From: Casuarius casuarius
Taxonomy: Eukaryota > Chordata > Aves > Casuariiformes > Casuariidae
NCBI GenBank assembly: GCA_003342895.1
Contig: PTFA01000035.1
Location: 2,376,837 to 2,440,836, forward strand
Length of the DNA stretch: 64,000 bases
Direction: 5' to 3'
Part shown: positions 13,128 to 27,095 of the stretch, piece after piece
Layout of the letters: each line of letters begins with the position of its first letter
How positions within the stretch are numbered: position 1 is the stretch's first letter
Translations under genes and position numbers: made by a program
Notes under the pieces: model-generated
What the model saw: the letters and a program-made list of their open reading frames with translations, nothing else
Told to the model about the DNA's origin: nothing
Databases searched by the model: none

Positions 13128-15016
13128 GTACTGTAAGAGTGTATGATTCAGAGAAGCTATAATGACAGCATGTATTTTTTCCTTGAAGATGGTTTCTTTA
13201 TTTGGAGTCATGTCATACCATTGAAAATTAGATTCTGCTGAAAAAATAATTCTAGAGAAAGGTGGAGGATTTAGAGTTAACACATATGCATTTCTCTCCT
13301 TCTAATCTTCCTTCCCCATATTGTGCTAAGCCTAATTCTCCCATTCTGCTCAAAGTTTTATAACATCCAACTGCCTCCCAGTTTGACTTAATGATTAGCT
13401 TCTTAAGTGTCTTTTCTGCCCTTGCTTCCTGATATGATCCTTCCCAGTTTTGGTTTCTGGAAAGAGGTTCAGTGAAAGGTGACGATGGAAGTAGGAAAAC
13501 AATTTTGGTAAAAGCAAATCAAGAAGATTTTTTTCTAAGGCAGATGAATCTCGCAGTTATCACTTTTCCCATGGCCACAAAGCAGTCCAATATAGTTTTT
13601 TTCTGATCTTAAATAGTTATCAGTCATTCTATCTAGTAAATCTAAGTATCTAATAAATAATTATCAGTGTCAGATGGATTAAACATGAGCAGTGTATCCA
13701 CAAATGGGCATGGTAGCTTTCAGAGAGTGCTTAGTTAAACCGCAGCTAACATTTTACTTGAAAGCCAGCCCTTGCACACTACTATGAATATGTCCCAGTC
13801 AACAGTATTGCTTCCTGATCATCTGTTATTTCAGATAAATTAGCTTTGGCACAGGCGATTATTTCATATGTTTTAAGAATATTTTGGGCTGTTGTATGCA
13901 TGTGCTTATACTAGCTGTTTGGCATATGAATCATTGTAAGGCTCTATTCTCTCAAAATGGTGCCTATTTCCACCTTCTTACACAGTCCCAAAAATATTCT
14001 GATGAACAGAGGAAACTAATCTTCTTAGGAAGTTGGCCTGCTTGTCTTGGCTGTTTCATAATTTTCTTTAACTGTGGACTTCAACTGCCTGTCAACTCAG
14101 ATTCTCTAGGGCATATCTGATGCCAAAAATATACAGGTCAATCAATAATTAGGGAACTGGATCTCCGCAAGCATTTAACTGATCATTTGAAAGCTGCACC
14201 AGTAGGCTCATCAGAGAGAACCCCTGTGGATTATGCTAAAACAATTGGCTTTGCAACAGCCCTTTCTTTTAAAAGAGTTCTTCCTCAGATTGTGGCTTTT
14301 GGGCCTTTTTTTTTCTGGTTTTGGCACTTGTATAGGACAAATGTCATCCTTAATCATGAAGACAATAAAAGTTATCATTATCTTGTGGAACTATCATGGT
14401 ATTTTATCAAAGGCAGACCAAATTCTGGATGAAGTAGCTTGAGGTCATTATTGCTTGCATTTCTTGATGAGAAAAGCATTTAGATTGAAGGTACTCTTCC
14501 CAACATTATAGTGTTTGGAATCTGATTGCACTTAATCAGATCTCATGGGTAATTCATGAGGTTAGGCTGTGTTTTATTTTAACTTATTAATATTAATGGT
14601 GCATTTTTTTGTGAAGAATACTCTTTTTACTTTTATATTCTTCAGTGTCTGCCTGAAACAATGCTTATGCCTAATTACTGGCAAGCAAAATGATATTTAG
14701 ATCATTTGGCAATATCTAAATGAAACAAGCATTAAAATTGCCAATTTACTACACAGAAGTTCTGCAATCTTCCTGGGTTAAATAGCTGTGAAAGCTGTTC
14801 AGTATTCAGAGGAAGAAGGTAAAAAGTGGTTCACTGTGATGCACAGAGATTTGAGTTCCTACGTGTTACTTCTTGTTAGGGTGATGACCCTTTCCAGTTT
14901 TCCTCATGCTAAAGCTGTCTCTGTGCTCTCTGACATATGTCCTGATTTAGATTTGCCTCTCTGAAGGTTATATGAGGGACTTTATCCAGTTGTCAGGTGG
15001 ACTGCATTTTGTGAAC

Positions 15017-15106
15017 AGAAGGAGATGGACAAATATGACTAGAAATAAAAATTCTTCAAATAGAAGGACATGGACAAATATGACTAGCAATAGAAATTCT
15101 TCAGGA
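15017..15106 (+). repeat. 45-bp tandem duplication
   Basis: Two copies with a period of 45 bp start at about 15017 and 15062. They share the core ATGGACAAATATGACTAG and the end ATTCTTCA, with a few substitutions between copies. This is a local tandem duplication inside intron 2. Confidence 0.85.
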
Positions 15107-18100
15107 GATAGACCCCCAAACCCATAAGCCAAACAAGATCATATTTTGCTCTTTGGTGTTCTGATCTTTCTTGTGGAGGTGCAATCTGGTACTGATGTGT
15201 TGTGCAGTTTTTCCAACTTGTAGTGTAGCAAATCCTATTTCATTTGCTGTTGTCGCTATTAAAGGACTTAAAAGGAGGCATAGTGATGGCGTTGGAGTGT
15301 TCTGTGAATTTGCCTTCCTAATAGGTTTTATTTGTTAAATGTGTAATTTTTCTCATTGACAAGGTATTTAGAAATGAGGAATGAGAATCAGTACATTGGT
15401 CTTTTTGACTTACTTTATTCATCATAGCCCTTAGGATTATATGTATAAATGGACAGAGAAATATTTCCAGTATTATGAGATGTAAATTAATTACTAGTTA
15501 GTGGTTTGTCACATTAGGGTAAAACTATGATCCATTAAAATTATATGCAAGATGAAGCTGCTCTCCATGCCATATATAATTTCTATTTTATTGAGTGTAG
15601 ATTGTGTATTTGAAAATTGATCTCATTGTAGTTTTCTTCAGGGTTGTTTTTGGAATGTTAAAGATTAACTTTTTCTCTAACTTCTCTTTTTATATTTATT
15701 TTTAAAAGAGAAATGAATAACTGAATTAAATAAAAACTGTAGCCCAAATTCCTCACTACTATGGCTTGCTTCTAGCTCTTGCTCTGTTAAAGCAAGTATG
15801 TGTCTGTATGAAGAAAACTGTTAGTTTTGCATAGTGAACTGTTGTCACAGCACAGGGTATACATGGCCTGGAGATCATACAAGATGGTCCAAGAACTGAC
15901 TGTATAGCATATGTTAATGGTGCTTTGGAAATGTAGAGATTATGAGGCTGAGCCACATCCAAACTCCTTGAAGAGGCTCCAGCTTTTGTTTCAGGCACTA
16001 TGGCAGGTAGATATCATGTACTGATAAGTTTAATGGGAGTGGGAAGGAAGAAGCGTTCATGGGGCAGATAGATACTCCATTAAAAAGGTTGTTTGAATTT
16101 TAAAAAGCTCTTAAATGGTGATATTTATTTGCTGTTTTGGCTTTTAGGTACTGTATTGTTTGTGGTATTCTCTTACACCCTTGTAAATACCTTTTATTGC
16201 ATTTTCCTTAGAGAAATAATTGAAATAAGCTATTTCTCGTTTGATTAAGGATAGTCTGTCCACACGATAAACCACTTTATACAGTTTGTAACTAGAAAAG
16301 TACGTGGATAGGGAAACTGTCAACCAGTTCTTCTGCTAGTTTGTGACTCTTTTATTGTCATTTATTTCTAGCATTGGTGTAAACAACATTTTGGCCTTAC
16401 TATGTTTCCTTTTGTAGCTATTTGATCCATGGGTGATCTATGAGCAGCACTGGTGGATTGACTAGAACAGAGCAAGTTGCAGAGCTCTTCTGGCTAAGAA
16501 ACTGTCTGAGCTATGTTTATTTTCCCATTATTAGCTAACAAATTGTCTGAAAGAGTTTATTTATAACTGTGGGTAAGCAGGTAATTAATAGTGCAAGTCA
16601 CAGGATACAATCAGAAATGTGGCAGAAAACCTGTGCAATGAGTTAACTTTAAGAATTTGGGATTAACAGTTTAATTTATAAACTTTCATTGTGCTACAAG
16701 CATTAATATTTTATTTCATTCAAGGGCATACATTTTTTTTTCCATTGATCTTAGTGATATCCTTCTTCAGAGCTGGATAAAAGATGGTTATTATCTCATT
16801 TATAGTCTTGGTTCAAGGAACCTATTTCAAATCAACAGAATTAGTAGAGCTGGTCAGTAGTTTTGCATTAAAGATTTTTTTTTTAATGTAGAGTACAACT
16901 TCTTCAAAATTAGCATTCTTTGGGGAAATTTTGACTTGCTAAAATTAATTAATTTCTTCTCAAAAAAATCAAAATATAATAATTGCTTTCTGGTCAGTCT
17001 CAGGCACACTGTGATTGCCTAAGCTGCAGTGAAGTCTTTTGGGGTCCATGGCCTCTTTTGTGAACATGGCTACGTGGTCAGACTCTCTCTCTCAAAATGC
17101 ATTGTGATTTCTTTTTAACTAGATAACATAGTGCATTTCATGACTGAAACATCCTAGAAGAGATGTGGATCAGTCTAGAAGCTTAGGCCCTCAGAGAAGA
17201 ATAAAGGAACATGACACCAGAAGGGGATGCAAATTTAACAACATAAGAATTTCTAATTAAGTCAGCCCAAAGGCTGATATAAGTCCGGTATCCTGTCTGT
17301 CTAACAGTGGCTGGTAATGGATGCAAAAGGAAGGGTTAAGAATAGAACTGGTGCAGAACAGTCCCTCCACTGGTATATATATCTGCCCGGTTTTGGCAGT
17401 GCTTCACTTAGTGCTTTGCTACTTCTGGTACCGTCCTCTGTACCATATGTAAATGCAATTTAGCGTCAAACTGACCTAAAAATAAACTTATTGATTTGGT
17501 TCAGCGCTCCAGAATAGATTCATTCTAATTAAGAATGTTGACTAATTTTGTTTTATTGAAGAAAGTTGAAACATTGTTTACCAATCATATCTTGGGAGAT
17601 TTTCATTTCATGAAAAATTTTAGTGTGATTTTTATCACAATACATGTTGAAACCGAAAGTTGAAATATTGACATTTCCTTTGGGACAAAAATTTCAAGTT
17701 TTGCTTAACTCTACATGTTATACGATGTTTAATATATAGCAAATTTTAATCTGCATCAAAGTAAAATGGGGATGCATCCTTTCTGAAGAAAGAAAAGCCA
17801 TTTTTAAGATGATTAATGGTGTTTCCATACAGTATTATAGTAAAAATAGTTTATTTTTAAACTACTATTGCATTTTCTTACAGTAGGTAATACATTTGGA
17901 AAACGTATGAAGAGGTTCACATAAATAATATTTAAAATTAGTGTTTTATTTTGGCACATTTTGAGGCCACATTTCTTTACTTCAATGACTGTTTTTCTGA
18001 CCTTGCATATGAAATTGATAGCCTATTCAGAATGCTGCAAATCAGAGGAATATATGTGAGACATTGGATTAACCCACTTAGTTTTTGCCTTTTAAGGCTT

Positions 18101-18338
18101 TTATTCAGGTTAAGTCACAGAGGAATCAGTAGTGGCTCAGCTGAATAATTAGTGGATATTTACCACCACTGAGGTCTCACCTATTGAGAAATCCAACACA
18201 GAGAACACTGGACACAGTATATTCTCCTTGAAGCATACAAAATTTGCTCTAGTGAGTATGCAGATTTTGGCCCTGAAAGAAAACTCTGTAGCAGAACAGA
18301 AGAAAACATACATAGTGCCAACTGCCAATGTGTTTGGC

Positions 18339-18367
18339 TTTTTTTTTTTTCTTCTTTTTTTTTTTTA
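18339..18367 (+). repeat. T-rich homopolymer tract
   Basis: The tract consists of runs of T of about 12 each separated by CTTC. It may mark an old poly(A) tail on the minus strand, but no retroposon body is recognised next to it. Confidence 0.6.
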
Positions 18368-21300
18368 CTTTCATGTGGAATAAAATTCAATAGAATCAAC
18401 CATTTACGAAGAGAAAAATTACTACGAGCTACGTGCCAAAAATTGAACAATGCAATAGTGGAGTGACATCTGTACTCAAGATTTATTGTGCAAAATACAA
18501 TGCAAAGTATTTTCAAAAATACTCTAGCCTACCCCCTCTTTCTTGTAATTCAGTCCATGTCAGATCTCAGAAACAAAAGAATTCACCAAATTAGACAAAA
18601 AGCAAACTCCCATGGCATTCCAATGCCACAGCTCTTTGTCTACAAGAGGCTTTGTCTACAAGATGATATGGGCTGCAAACAAGAAAAATGGAGAAGAGGG
18701 AAAGATTACACCAAAGCCTCTCCTTTTAGAGAAGATGAAAAAATGCAAGACTTCTGCAGTAAAATTCAGTCAATCAATGGGTTTCTTTTTTTCCATAGAG
18801 ACTATATGTCTTTTAAGTACAGAATATGAAATAAGAAATGATCAATTATTGCTAGCATTTAACAATTTTTGTTCTTGTTTCCCCTCCCATTTCAGCTGAA
18901 TGAAGTTCTAGTAGTGTTGCCTTTCTGATCAGCAGTTATAGATGGATTGGATTTGCACCTCATTTCCCCTATCTTCAGCCTGCTTTGTGTTTATTTTTCA
19001 GGAATATAAAAGTTTTAGAGCCTAGTGGTTGGTTTCTATGGAAAAGTGAGGGCTACCCTTCATGTTCTCAGTTAACTTAGACAAAAGATGAAGCTTTGAA
19101 AACAGCAGGTCACACAAAGAACAAATAGCCTTAGCAAAAAGCCTTCACTCTGCTAGACTTAACATAGTCTACATATGGCAGTGTATGTAAGTAGTGTAGT
19201 AGTATAGTTAACATAGGCAGTGTATGTAAGTGGCAGATCATTTATGAGGATTAAGATGAACATCTGGAATGCTTTGTAATGCCCTTAATATACAAACAGC
19301 AAATACATCTTATAGGGCTTATATTATACTTCAGTCTCTATCTGTGCTGGAAACATGCATGTTTTTGTACAGTACCATCAAACAAATACCATCTCTAATT
19401 ACTATGGCACTAGGGTTTTTTTTATTGGGTTATGCATTGAGCTATTTTTGGATCTGCAAGCTGGCAGCCTTAGTGAAGAGGTCTTTCATTAAAAAGATGT
19501 TTTTGGGAAACTTCAATAAATTCAGCAACTAAAAGTGACCTGGTGGGATGATGTGGCAATGCTGGAGCTGTGCAGGTTGGTCGCGCAAGTCTCTGCATTT
19601 GTCTTTGAAAAAACAGCAGTTCATCATCCAGAGTTCCGCCCACCTCACTGTTGTATGCTTTTTTTTTTTTTTAACTCAGTTCTCATGTGGAAGTGTTGCC
19701 TGATTTCTTTTTCCATACAAAGAGAACAAAGACTCTGACTTACTATTGTATTAGATTAAAGGAAACAAAACAAGAAAGAACCAAAGGAAATCTCCATGCA
19801 ATAGCAAATTATGTCTCTTTAGTTACACACTGCTTTACCGACCAATTAGCGATTTTTTTGTTGCTAGGGCAGAATTCTTTAAACATGTAATGGTACAATA
19901 TAGAGAAAATTAGGTCAAAATAATATTTGTTTTTTCTCTATTTAGTTTAGGTGCCCTATGATGAGTCACAGGAGCCCCTGTTGCACTAACATTAGCATTG
20001 TACTAAGCAAAATCCCCAGTCCTGTCCTGTGAGGGTTATGGTAGGTTGAAATAGTGAGACAGTAATGGATTAGCATGGCAGGGAGCCATAGGAGGTTGAT
20101 TTGAGATGAATCAGGTATTTACTATGGAAGCATTAAAATAATTAATCCTTTCAAACTTGAAATAATCCCCTTATTCACTGAAACCAAAAACAGTTGCTCA
20201 TCCTGCATGTTTTTCTAATACACTTTGTCGTACACAAAACCGCATGTCTCTGTGCTGGTAAGTTAGTGTGCTAGGTTGGTCAGGATGCGTCAGTGGGTGA
20301 GCACTAACATACACAGTATTAAACAGCAGGTTCAGCTGCCAGCTTTGAAGGTGAATTGGGGTGATGAACTGTACATACCTTTTGCCATCTGCCTAGTGTC
20401 TGAGCTGTGCCGGGTCATGTCAGCTGACCTGTCCTGGGATATTTGCTGAAGAAATACTGCCGTCATTTAAAGTCGATAGAGCGTTCAATTTCACGGTCTT
20501 AGAGAACTCTGCTAGACAGTTGTTGATTTTATTCCTCTTGCCGTGTTCTAAAGTTCCTTTTTTATTCCATGAACAACAAGAAAAATTTAGAAGCTATTAA
20601 ATTAAATATACATTTCTGTGTAATCCAGACTTTGTTATTGAAATTTGGGTGTCCTGATTTATATCTTTGCTTTTGCAGTGCTTGACTAGTGAGAAATGTT
20701 GCATTTACCTACTAATGGGTATAAACATAGTGCTGGATATTTGCTTCGATGATCTGAAGACTCTGTAGAAAAACAGATGCATTTTTGAAGTGGTTAGCTA
20801 GAGGCCTATATGGAAATCCTATTGGCATAATTGGTACTATTTCTGCCATACAGAATGTGCTCTTGGTGAGTGAACCTACTTTGGTGATCTATGCTGTTAC
20901 AGTGTTAAGACTGAACACAACATCATGGAAAAGATCAGAAAATATTTTTTAAAGAATTACTATGTAGGGCCCTGGTCTCCTGCCTTTAACTCTTAAGAAA
21001 TAGCACTTAGCAGCAAGCCCACTGAAGAAGTGACCACCTGTGGAGTAGAGTGCAGCTCAACAGAAATAAGAACAGCAAAATCGAATCCATGAGAAATTTT
21101 ATGTCATTGCCACAGAATGGCAGGTAGTACAGAGGTCTGTCTTTCATTTATGCATTTGCACATTCTGGGCAAACATTAGCTTCATTTTACACCTGTTATT
21201 GATGTGCACAATGTCGAAAACAAGAACTTCTTGGAAACCCATGTAGTGAGTGAGGAAGAATGGAACAGGTCAAAGAACTGACAGTCATGAATTTGCCCCA

Positions 21301-24300
21301 TTTTAGTACTAGCCGTCACAGTACATTGAATCCCTGAAACAGTTGTAACAGTTTACGCTGGCCAATAAACATGGTTTGTTCTGCAGCAAAATATCTTTAA
21401 ATCCTAATGTGGCTGTGCTGAACTAACCTGCCATGGAACAAAGTTTTTCTCAAACTAGAGCCTGAACTGGCAGTTGCTAGCATGTACTTACATATAAAAA
21501 GTGATTAATACTTATTCATGTTTTGTACTAATTCAGATTCAGAGGTTTACATATAGAACTGCTGAATTTTTACATATCTGCATTGCAAATTCTCTCTAGG
21601 ATGTGTATGTAAATCATGATATGCATTCTCTGAGTCATATGGCTTTTATTTGTGCAGGTTGGAATCTGCAGTCAATTACATCTATGCAGATCTATTCAAG
21701 AAAATGGAATTGCAAAGGTGTAAATGATGCTAGATGATAACACTTCATCTGGAATTTACTAATATTATTGTTTACCTGTGAGCCAGAGTTGATTTCAGCA
21801 CGCTCTCCTGCAGACTGAGGAGTTAACAGGGATAAAATCTTCAAGGCAGTGCAGTAATATGAACAATACATTAAAAAGGTAGTAAAAGTTATTGAAGGCA
21901 GCAGGTAAGACTTCCCATATAGAGGGGGAGCTAAGCTGTAAGAAAGGTGACATTTTTCACACAATGACTTCCCAAAGTCAACCCACAGTTCTCTCTGCCT
22001 GGTCCCCTGCTGAGAACTTTGGTCTCAGTGAAATGTTTCCTGCAGAGGAGCTATCTAACCAGTGCATCATTCCCTTTCCATCAGTAGCCTTTCTAGAAAC
22101 TATTTTTCATAATGGAGGAATATGTTCTGTACAATGACAACCTCATCTTCTTTTAAGTTCTCTGAAGCCACAAATTCCAGCCTGCAAATGACTATAGTAA
22201 TACCAACAATAAGCTGCTGATTTTTCCTAATTGCAGAAGAGAGAAGAAAGGAAAATTGTGACTGATGTTCAGTCTTTTACTTAATAGGGCCATGCCTGTT
22301 GAATTTTGCACACTGAATGCGTGACTTACACAGATAGTTCCTGCCTTGTGCTTCTTTCAGTTAAGCCTGTACTTCCGTCTTTGCAGAGTAGTGCTAGAGG
22401 ACCTCCCACACCATAGTGCAGCAGATCCAAGTCAGCCTAGTCAGCCTGCTCTGTGATACACTGGTAGCTACATTTGACCCAAGTGGTCATGACGGTCTGT
22501 TTTAGCCACAGTCTGGGATTTTTACCCAACCAGATAGAAAGTAGGGTCCCAGATGCTGCCTATTTCTACAGCTTCTTTCCTGTCATATGGGGCCATCATA
22601 TAGCCTAATGTGGCACGTCCCCCAGCATATGATAGAACTGTGTCAAATGTATGTGTAGATTATTACCCATATCACTTGACTCAAAGCTAATATCCAGTCT
22701 TAAAAATGCTGAAAGAGAATGTATATAACTAAAACTCAAACTAGATTATAAAGTTTTCCATATGTTAAAGGTTTGAGGCCAGAAGGAACCATCAGGAAGA
22801 CAAACACTTTTTACTTGGTATCTGCCACTTTTCTTAGTGCCTCCTTATAGGTGCTTCCCTGGTCCTGAGAGGATTGAATTGTCAAGATACATTTGTCTAT
22901 TCCCTTCCCTCTCAAGGACATAGCAAAAAGAGTGAAGAGAGGCAGCAAAATCCTTCCTCCATTTTCTTTCCTTCTGCTTACTCTAGCTGAATTGGCATGG
23001 ACTGTGCTGTAATCTGTGTTTTGCCTAGGTCAGCGGAGAAGTAACTCCGATTCTACAAGACTGACTACAAAGTCTTCAGAATTCCTGGAGTGAATCAGTT
23101 TTTGTTCCACCCCTTGCTCAGGGATGTTTTGAAATCATTATTTATTGCTTTAAGAGTAAGAATTTCAACACGATGCTTTTCCATAGAAATTTTCCCACTC
23201 TTCACATACATCTTGAAGTATCCAAAATGGGAAAGAGATATTTTTGGCCTTTTCAATAGGAAAATACCCAATAGTGAAATGATCAAGTTAGTAAAATATA
23301 ATCTGTTCGATGGTTTCATTTAATCTGACAGTGACAATGTTTAAAATCCATGTTTATAAGTTTAACCTCTGGCAAAAAAAGGTTAAAACCCTTTTTCCTT
23401 TGAGCTACAGTTGCTCAGATTACCTCAGGAAATGCCAAAAGTTTATGTTGCTGGAATACTACTTTGTTGAGCAGTATAACTAATCGTAAAAGACAATCAG
23501 CAGAAGACCGAAAGAAAGGCCAAAATAAGGTTGATTCTTCGAAAAGCATCCATTATTGGCATAGGAACTGGATCAGCAATGAATTCTGAATCCATCTATA
23601 TCTTTGTTGAGTTATGACTGTGGTTTGTCACACTGGAATAACTGTGCTTTGTTATTAGGGGAAAAGATTCTTCCTTGATCTTGGAGACCTTTTGAATGGA
23701 TTTTAAGCATGTCACGACACAGTTTGTTATTATAATGTCCTGGCAATATAATTGGAAAGTGTATTGCATGCACATTTAAATATTTATAAGGATTTTATGT
23801 ATTTTCCATTCTTCTGCTTAAAAATGCATTATCACAAATTGCAGTTGTGGCTTCACCCTAAATTTTGAGAAGATACATTGTAGTTGAATCATGCATCGAT
23901 TCTGCTAAGGCAGTTCGACTTAAATCTAATTTTTACTCTGTCTGACAGATAGGACCACTAAATATCCAACTTGAGTGCCAGGTATCTTCCCTACTAAACC
24001 TGCCCTGAGAGGGAGAAAGTTATGAAGGTATCCCAAAGCTTAAGAATTTGGTTTTACTGAACTGCTGGGGGTTTTGTGGCTTCATTGGCTTCTATAAAAA
24101 GTATAGGTGCTTTTTAAAAAATGTCTGTTGGTATGTAGAAAATTGTCCCTGGTGGTTGAATCACTCGAGGTTACTACAACCTTGCTTACTTACAAGCTCA
24201 CTACAATTCTAGCATTTAGTGTATTAATAATAATTCATCCATTCTTAAGAAGGATGTTCTTGCCTTTAGTCACTTCTCATGTTCATTTTCATATTGAAAA

Positions 24301-26858
24301 TCTTTCTTTACAAGTAGTTTTCCATGTATTGCAAATTCTGTGACCACCAAAAGGTCTTAGAATATTGAAAGATTTTTGTCTTCACCTCAGAACAGGTGAA
24401 AGTGATTTCTTCTTGCTCAGTAATAGAGAAGATGCTGGAAAGCATCAGACAAAAAGATGTTATCACTACTAACACAGCATTTGTTTCTGACTCCCAATAA
24501 AGCTGATAAAAAGGATGTAGAGTGATGAAGAAAGAGAGAAACATATTAATGATGCTTTGAATATAAACCAATCAGTTGCCTGTTTACCTGAAGGGAGACT
24601 CTCCTATTCTCAAGGATGGTCACATGGGTGGAAATAATAGAGAAAGTTTTAATATAAAAAGAAATGAGAAGATGGAAAGAGAGAAGTGAAGAGGACATGA
24701 AAAAGATTAGCGGGAGAAAAATTTTAATACCTTTTTTATTGAATAATATCTTTTGAATAGACTACATGTATTTACCAGTTGACATAGTATACTTAACATA
24801 GAAATCTATTTTGGGTTTCTGCTTTTTAGAAACATCTCTAAAAAACATATTGTTGAGCAGATGAGAAGACCTCTCAACACAGCACAGCTTGTGTATCATA
24901 AAGACTTACTCTCTTATTTCCTTGTGATAACTACTTGTCACTAATATGAAATATTTTACTATTTGTGAGAGGAGAAGAATAAGGAATTTCTAGTATAGAC
25001 TATCCCACAATGGAGGAGGAAGTAGGGCTTCTAAGTGTCCCAAAAAATCTTTGGAAAGTCTTTCAAGTAAGTGCCTGCTAACCTCCTGTTTTGTCAGGCC
25101 AGCGCAAAGAACTGTACGTGTGAAGGAGAGTAATTTATTTAAAGCTGAATTGAGATTTCTGTCTTTCCCTGAGTTTCGTAGTTGTATTGACTATACTGAA
25201 AATGAGTAAGTGAGGCAAAATACATTCAGAAGTCCAGTGATGCTTACACTTTATTTTTAATATTAAATCAGCTATGTCAAACAGTATTAAGACATAATTA
25301 CATTTACTTACTTCATCTGTTATGTGACTGAAAGCACCTGGTCTTTGACTGTGTGCCTCAGGTTATAATTTAGATGCACAATTTATGAGGTAACAGAAAT
25401 ACTGTGATCAGCCACATTGCTCTATGATTTAGTGTGCTCCCCTAAATTATTGTGTATTTCTGTTCACTTCATCTAGACCAGAGATTTCAGAGTGCTCTGA
25501 AGGTTAATTGATTTATTTGTGGTTTTGTATCTTCATTTAGAAATCCTTAATTGGCTCGAAAAGGACAATGAATAACTAACAGTCTCTTATGGAACAATTG
25601 CAAGTATCAATTCTGGACCATTATGAACATCCCATGGAGAACTATGGTTTGGATGTAGTTCTTATTGCTGAGACTGAAGCCTTCACTCAGACAAAGGTTT
25701 TTTTGAAGTTCAGACAAGCTTTTACTGTATTAGAAGAAAGGACTGGATCCCTACCATATTATTCTTTCTAGCCATACTACCATCTTAGGTAGTGATAGTT
25801 AGACGCTGATGCAGATGGGGGGTTCTGTAGTAATATACAGAGTATTTGAAAATTGTGTATGATCTATCTGATACTACTAAAGACTTATTTTAGCAGTCAG
25901 AAGAGAATATACTTGGAGACAGCTAGTCTCACTAATCAGAGTTAAAGGATGAATATATATTTGTCTGGAGGAAGGTTGATCCAAAGTGCTGTATTTCTGG
26001 ACAGAGCATTGCATTTTCTTTTCAAAGAATTATTTATTTCATATAGTTTAGAAAAACGGTAATTGACAACAGCTTGCAAATTAACCAGACCTCAGAATTT
26101 ACTAGTAAAGGATATTTTACCAAAAAGTTGTGATCAGACAGACAGTGAATGCTTCCCAGATACCTGCCACGGGCCCCACTGCTCTTAACATTTGTACTTT
26201 GGGGCTTCAACCCCATTTGTCTGGATGTTTTATTTGGGCAGCTATTTGAACAAGATGTCTCTGCAGTTATCTTTGAAATGCAGTTATCTTCACTTTTTGC
26301 AAAGATTATTATTACAACAGGTTAATTTAAGTTATTTTTCCCTAATTCACCTCCAGATTCCTAAATATTATTACTGGTCAAATTCTGTTCTTCATAACAT
26401 TGCTGAATACTCAGAGCAACTCCACTAATTCAGGGAAGTTATAATAGATTTCTACAGAAAATCTAAAAATGAAGTTTGACATGTCCATAGCTGAATATAT
26501 GTTTCTACAATCACAATAAAGGACACCGGGTTTTGACACACAACTTGCTATTTGTCAGTGGCTTTGTGCATGGTAAAGACCATGTAATTCGAGACAACTT
26601 AGCCCTCAAAAAGGAATTAGTAGTGCTGCATACACAATGAAGGAGGAAGAGGTAAAACATGCGGACAATTCACTACAAAGCAGCTGACACATTTTTACTT
26701 ATTCATGTCTCAAACTCTTCAGTATTTTTTTGTCTACACTATCCGGCCTTCTTTTATGCTAAAGGTACATGCTGAAGCTCTTTTGACAGCCAGCTAAATC
26801 TGGAAGAGTGTCATTAACTTAGTGCCTTCATTATTCTTCTATTTCTGTATACTTTCAG

Positions 26859-27095
26859 GAATTATTTATTTGATCTCAGCTCTTAGCCACCTGGAACATT
26901 CTGTGTTGCTTCTGACTGTTTCTGCACAAGATGGGGGTGGCCTTTCCTCTGCCATTAATGCAGCTGTCACAGTGAACATCCTTCAGACCACTTTGGTACC
27001 AGCCATATTTGAAAGATCCCGGTACGCTTTTTCTGTTCCTGAAGATGTACCTGAAGATAGCCCAGTTGGAACTGTAAAGGCCCGAGAACCTTTAA
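26859..27095 (+). CDS. DCHS2: DCHS2 exon, window exon 3 (R2 end, R3 start)
   Basis: This exon of 237 nt follows ACTTTCAG and ends at TTAA|GTAAGT, phase 1 in and phase 1 out. It completes R2 (IIYLISALSHLEHS, then LLTVSAQDGGGLSS) and starts R3 (YAFSVPEDVPEDSPVGTVKA). Two calcium motifs are missing: the LDRE position reads LSHLEH, and the linker reads NILQTTLVPAIF where DxNDNxP is expected. R3 also lacks DxD (KAREPLN). The R2/R3 joint therefore looks calcium-free. The open frame continues beyond 27095 only as intron. Confidence 0.93.

Larger units (their letters stand above)
13128..26858 (+). other. DCHS2: DCHS2 intron 2 (13.7 kb)
   Basis: This is the largest complete intron in the window, from GTACTG to ACTTTCAG. 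It contains a 45-bp tandem duplication (15017-15106), a T-rich tract (18339-18367), a T14 run (about 19659-19672) and a 16-bp word repeated at 19177 and 19216. A possible very old repeat near 22767-22960 was not supported well enough to list. No protein-coding frame longer than about 115 codons occurs, and none of those seen resembles a known protein. Confidence 0.8.

Noticed and set aside
22767..22960. Possible ancient amniote LINE 3' end (starts GGCCAGAAGGAACCATCAGG)
   Set aside because: Only the first short block looked familiar; the rest could not be matched by eye.
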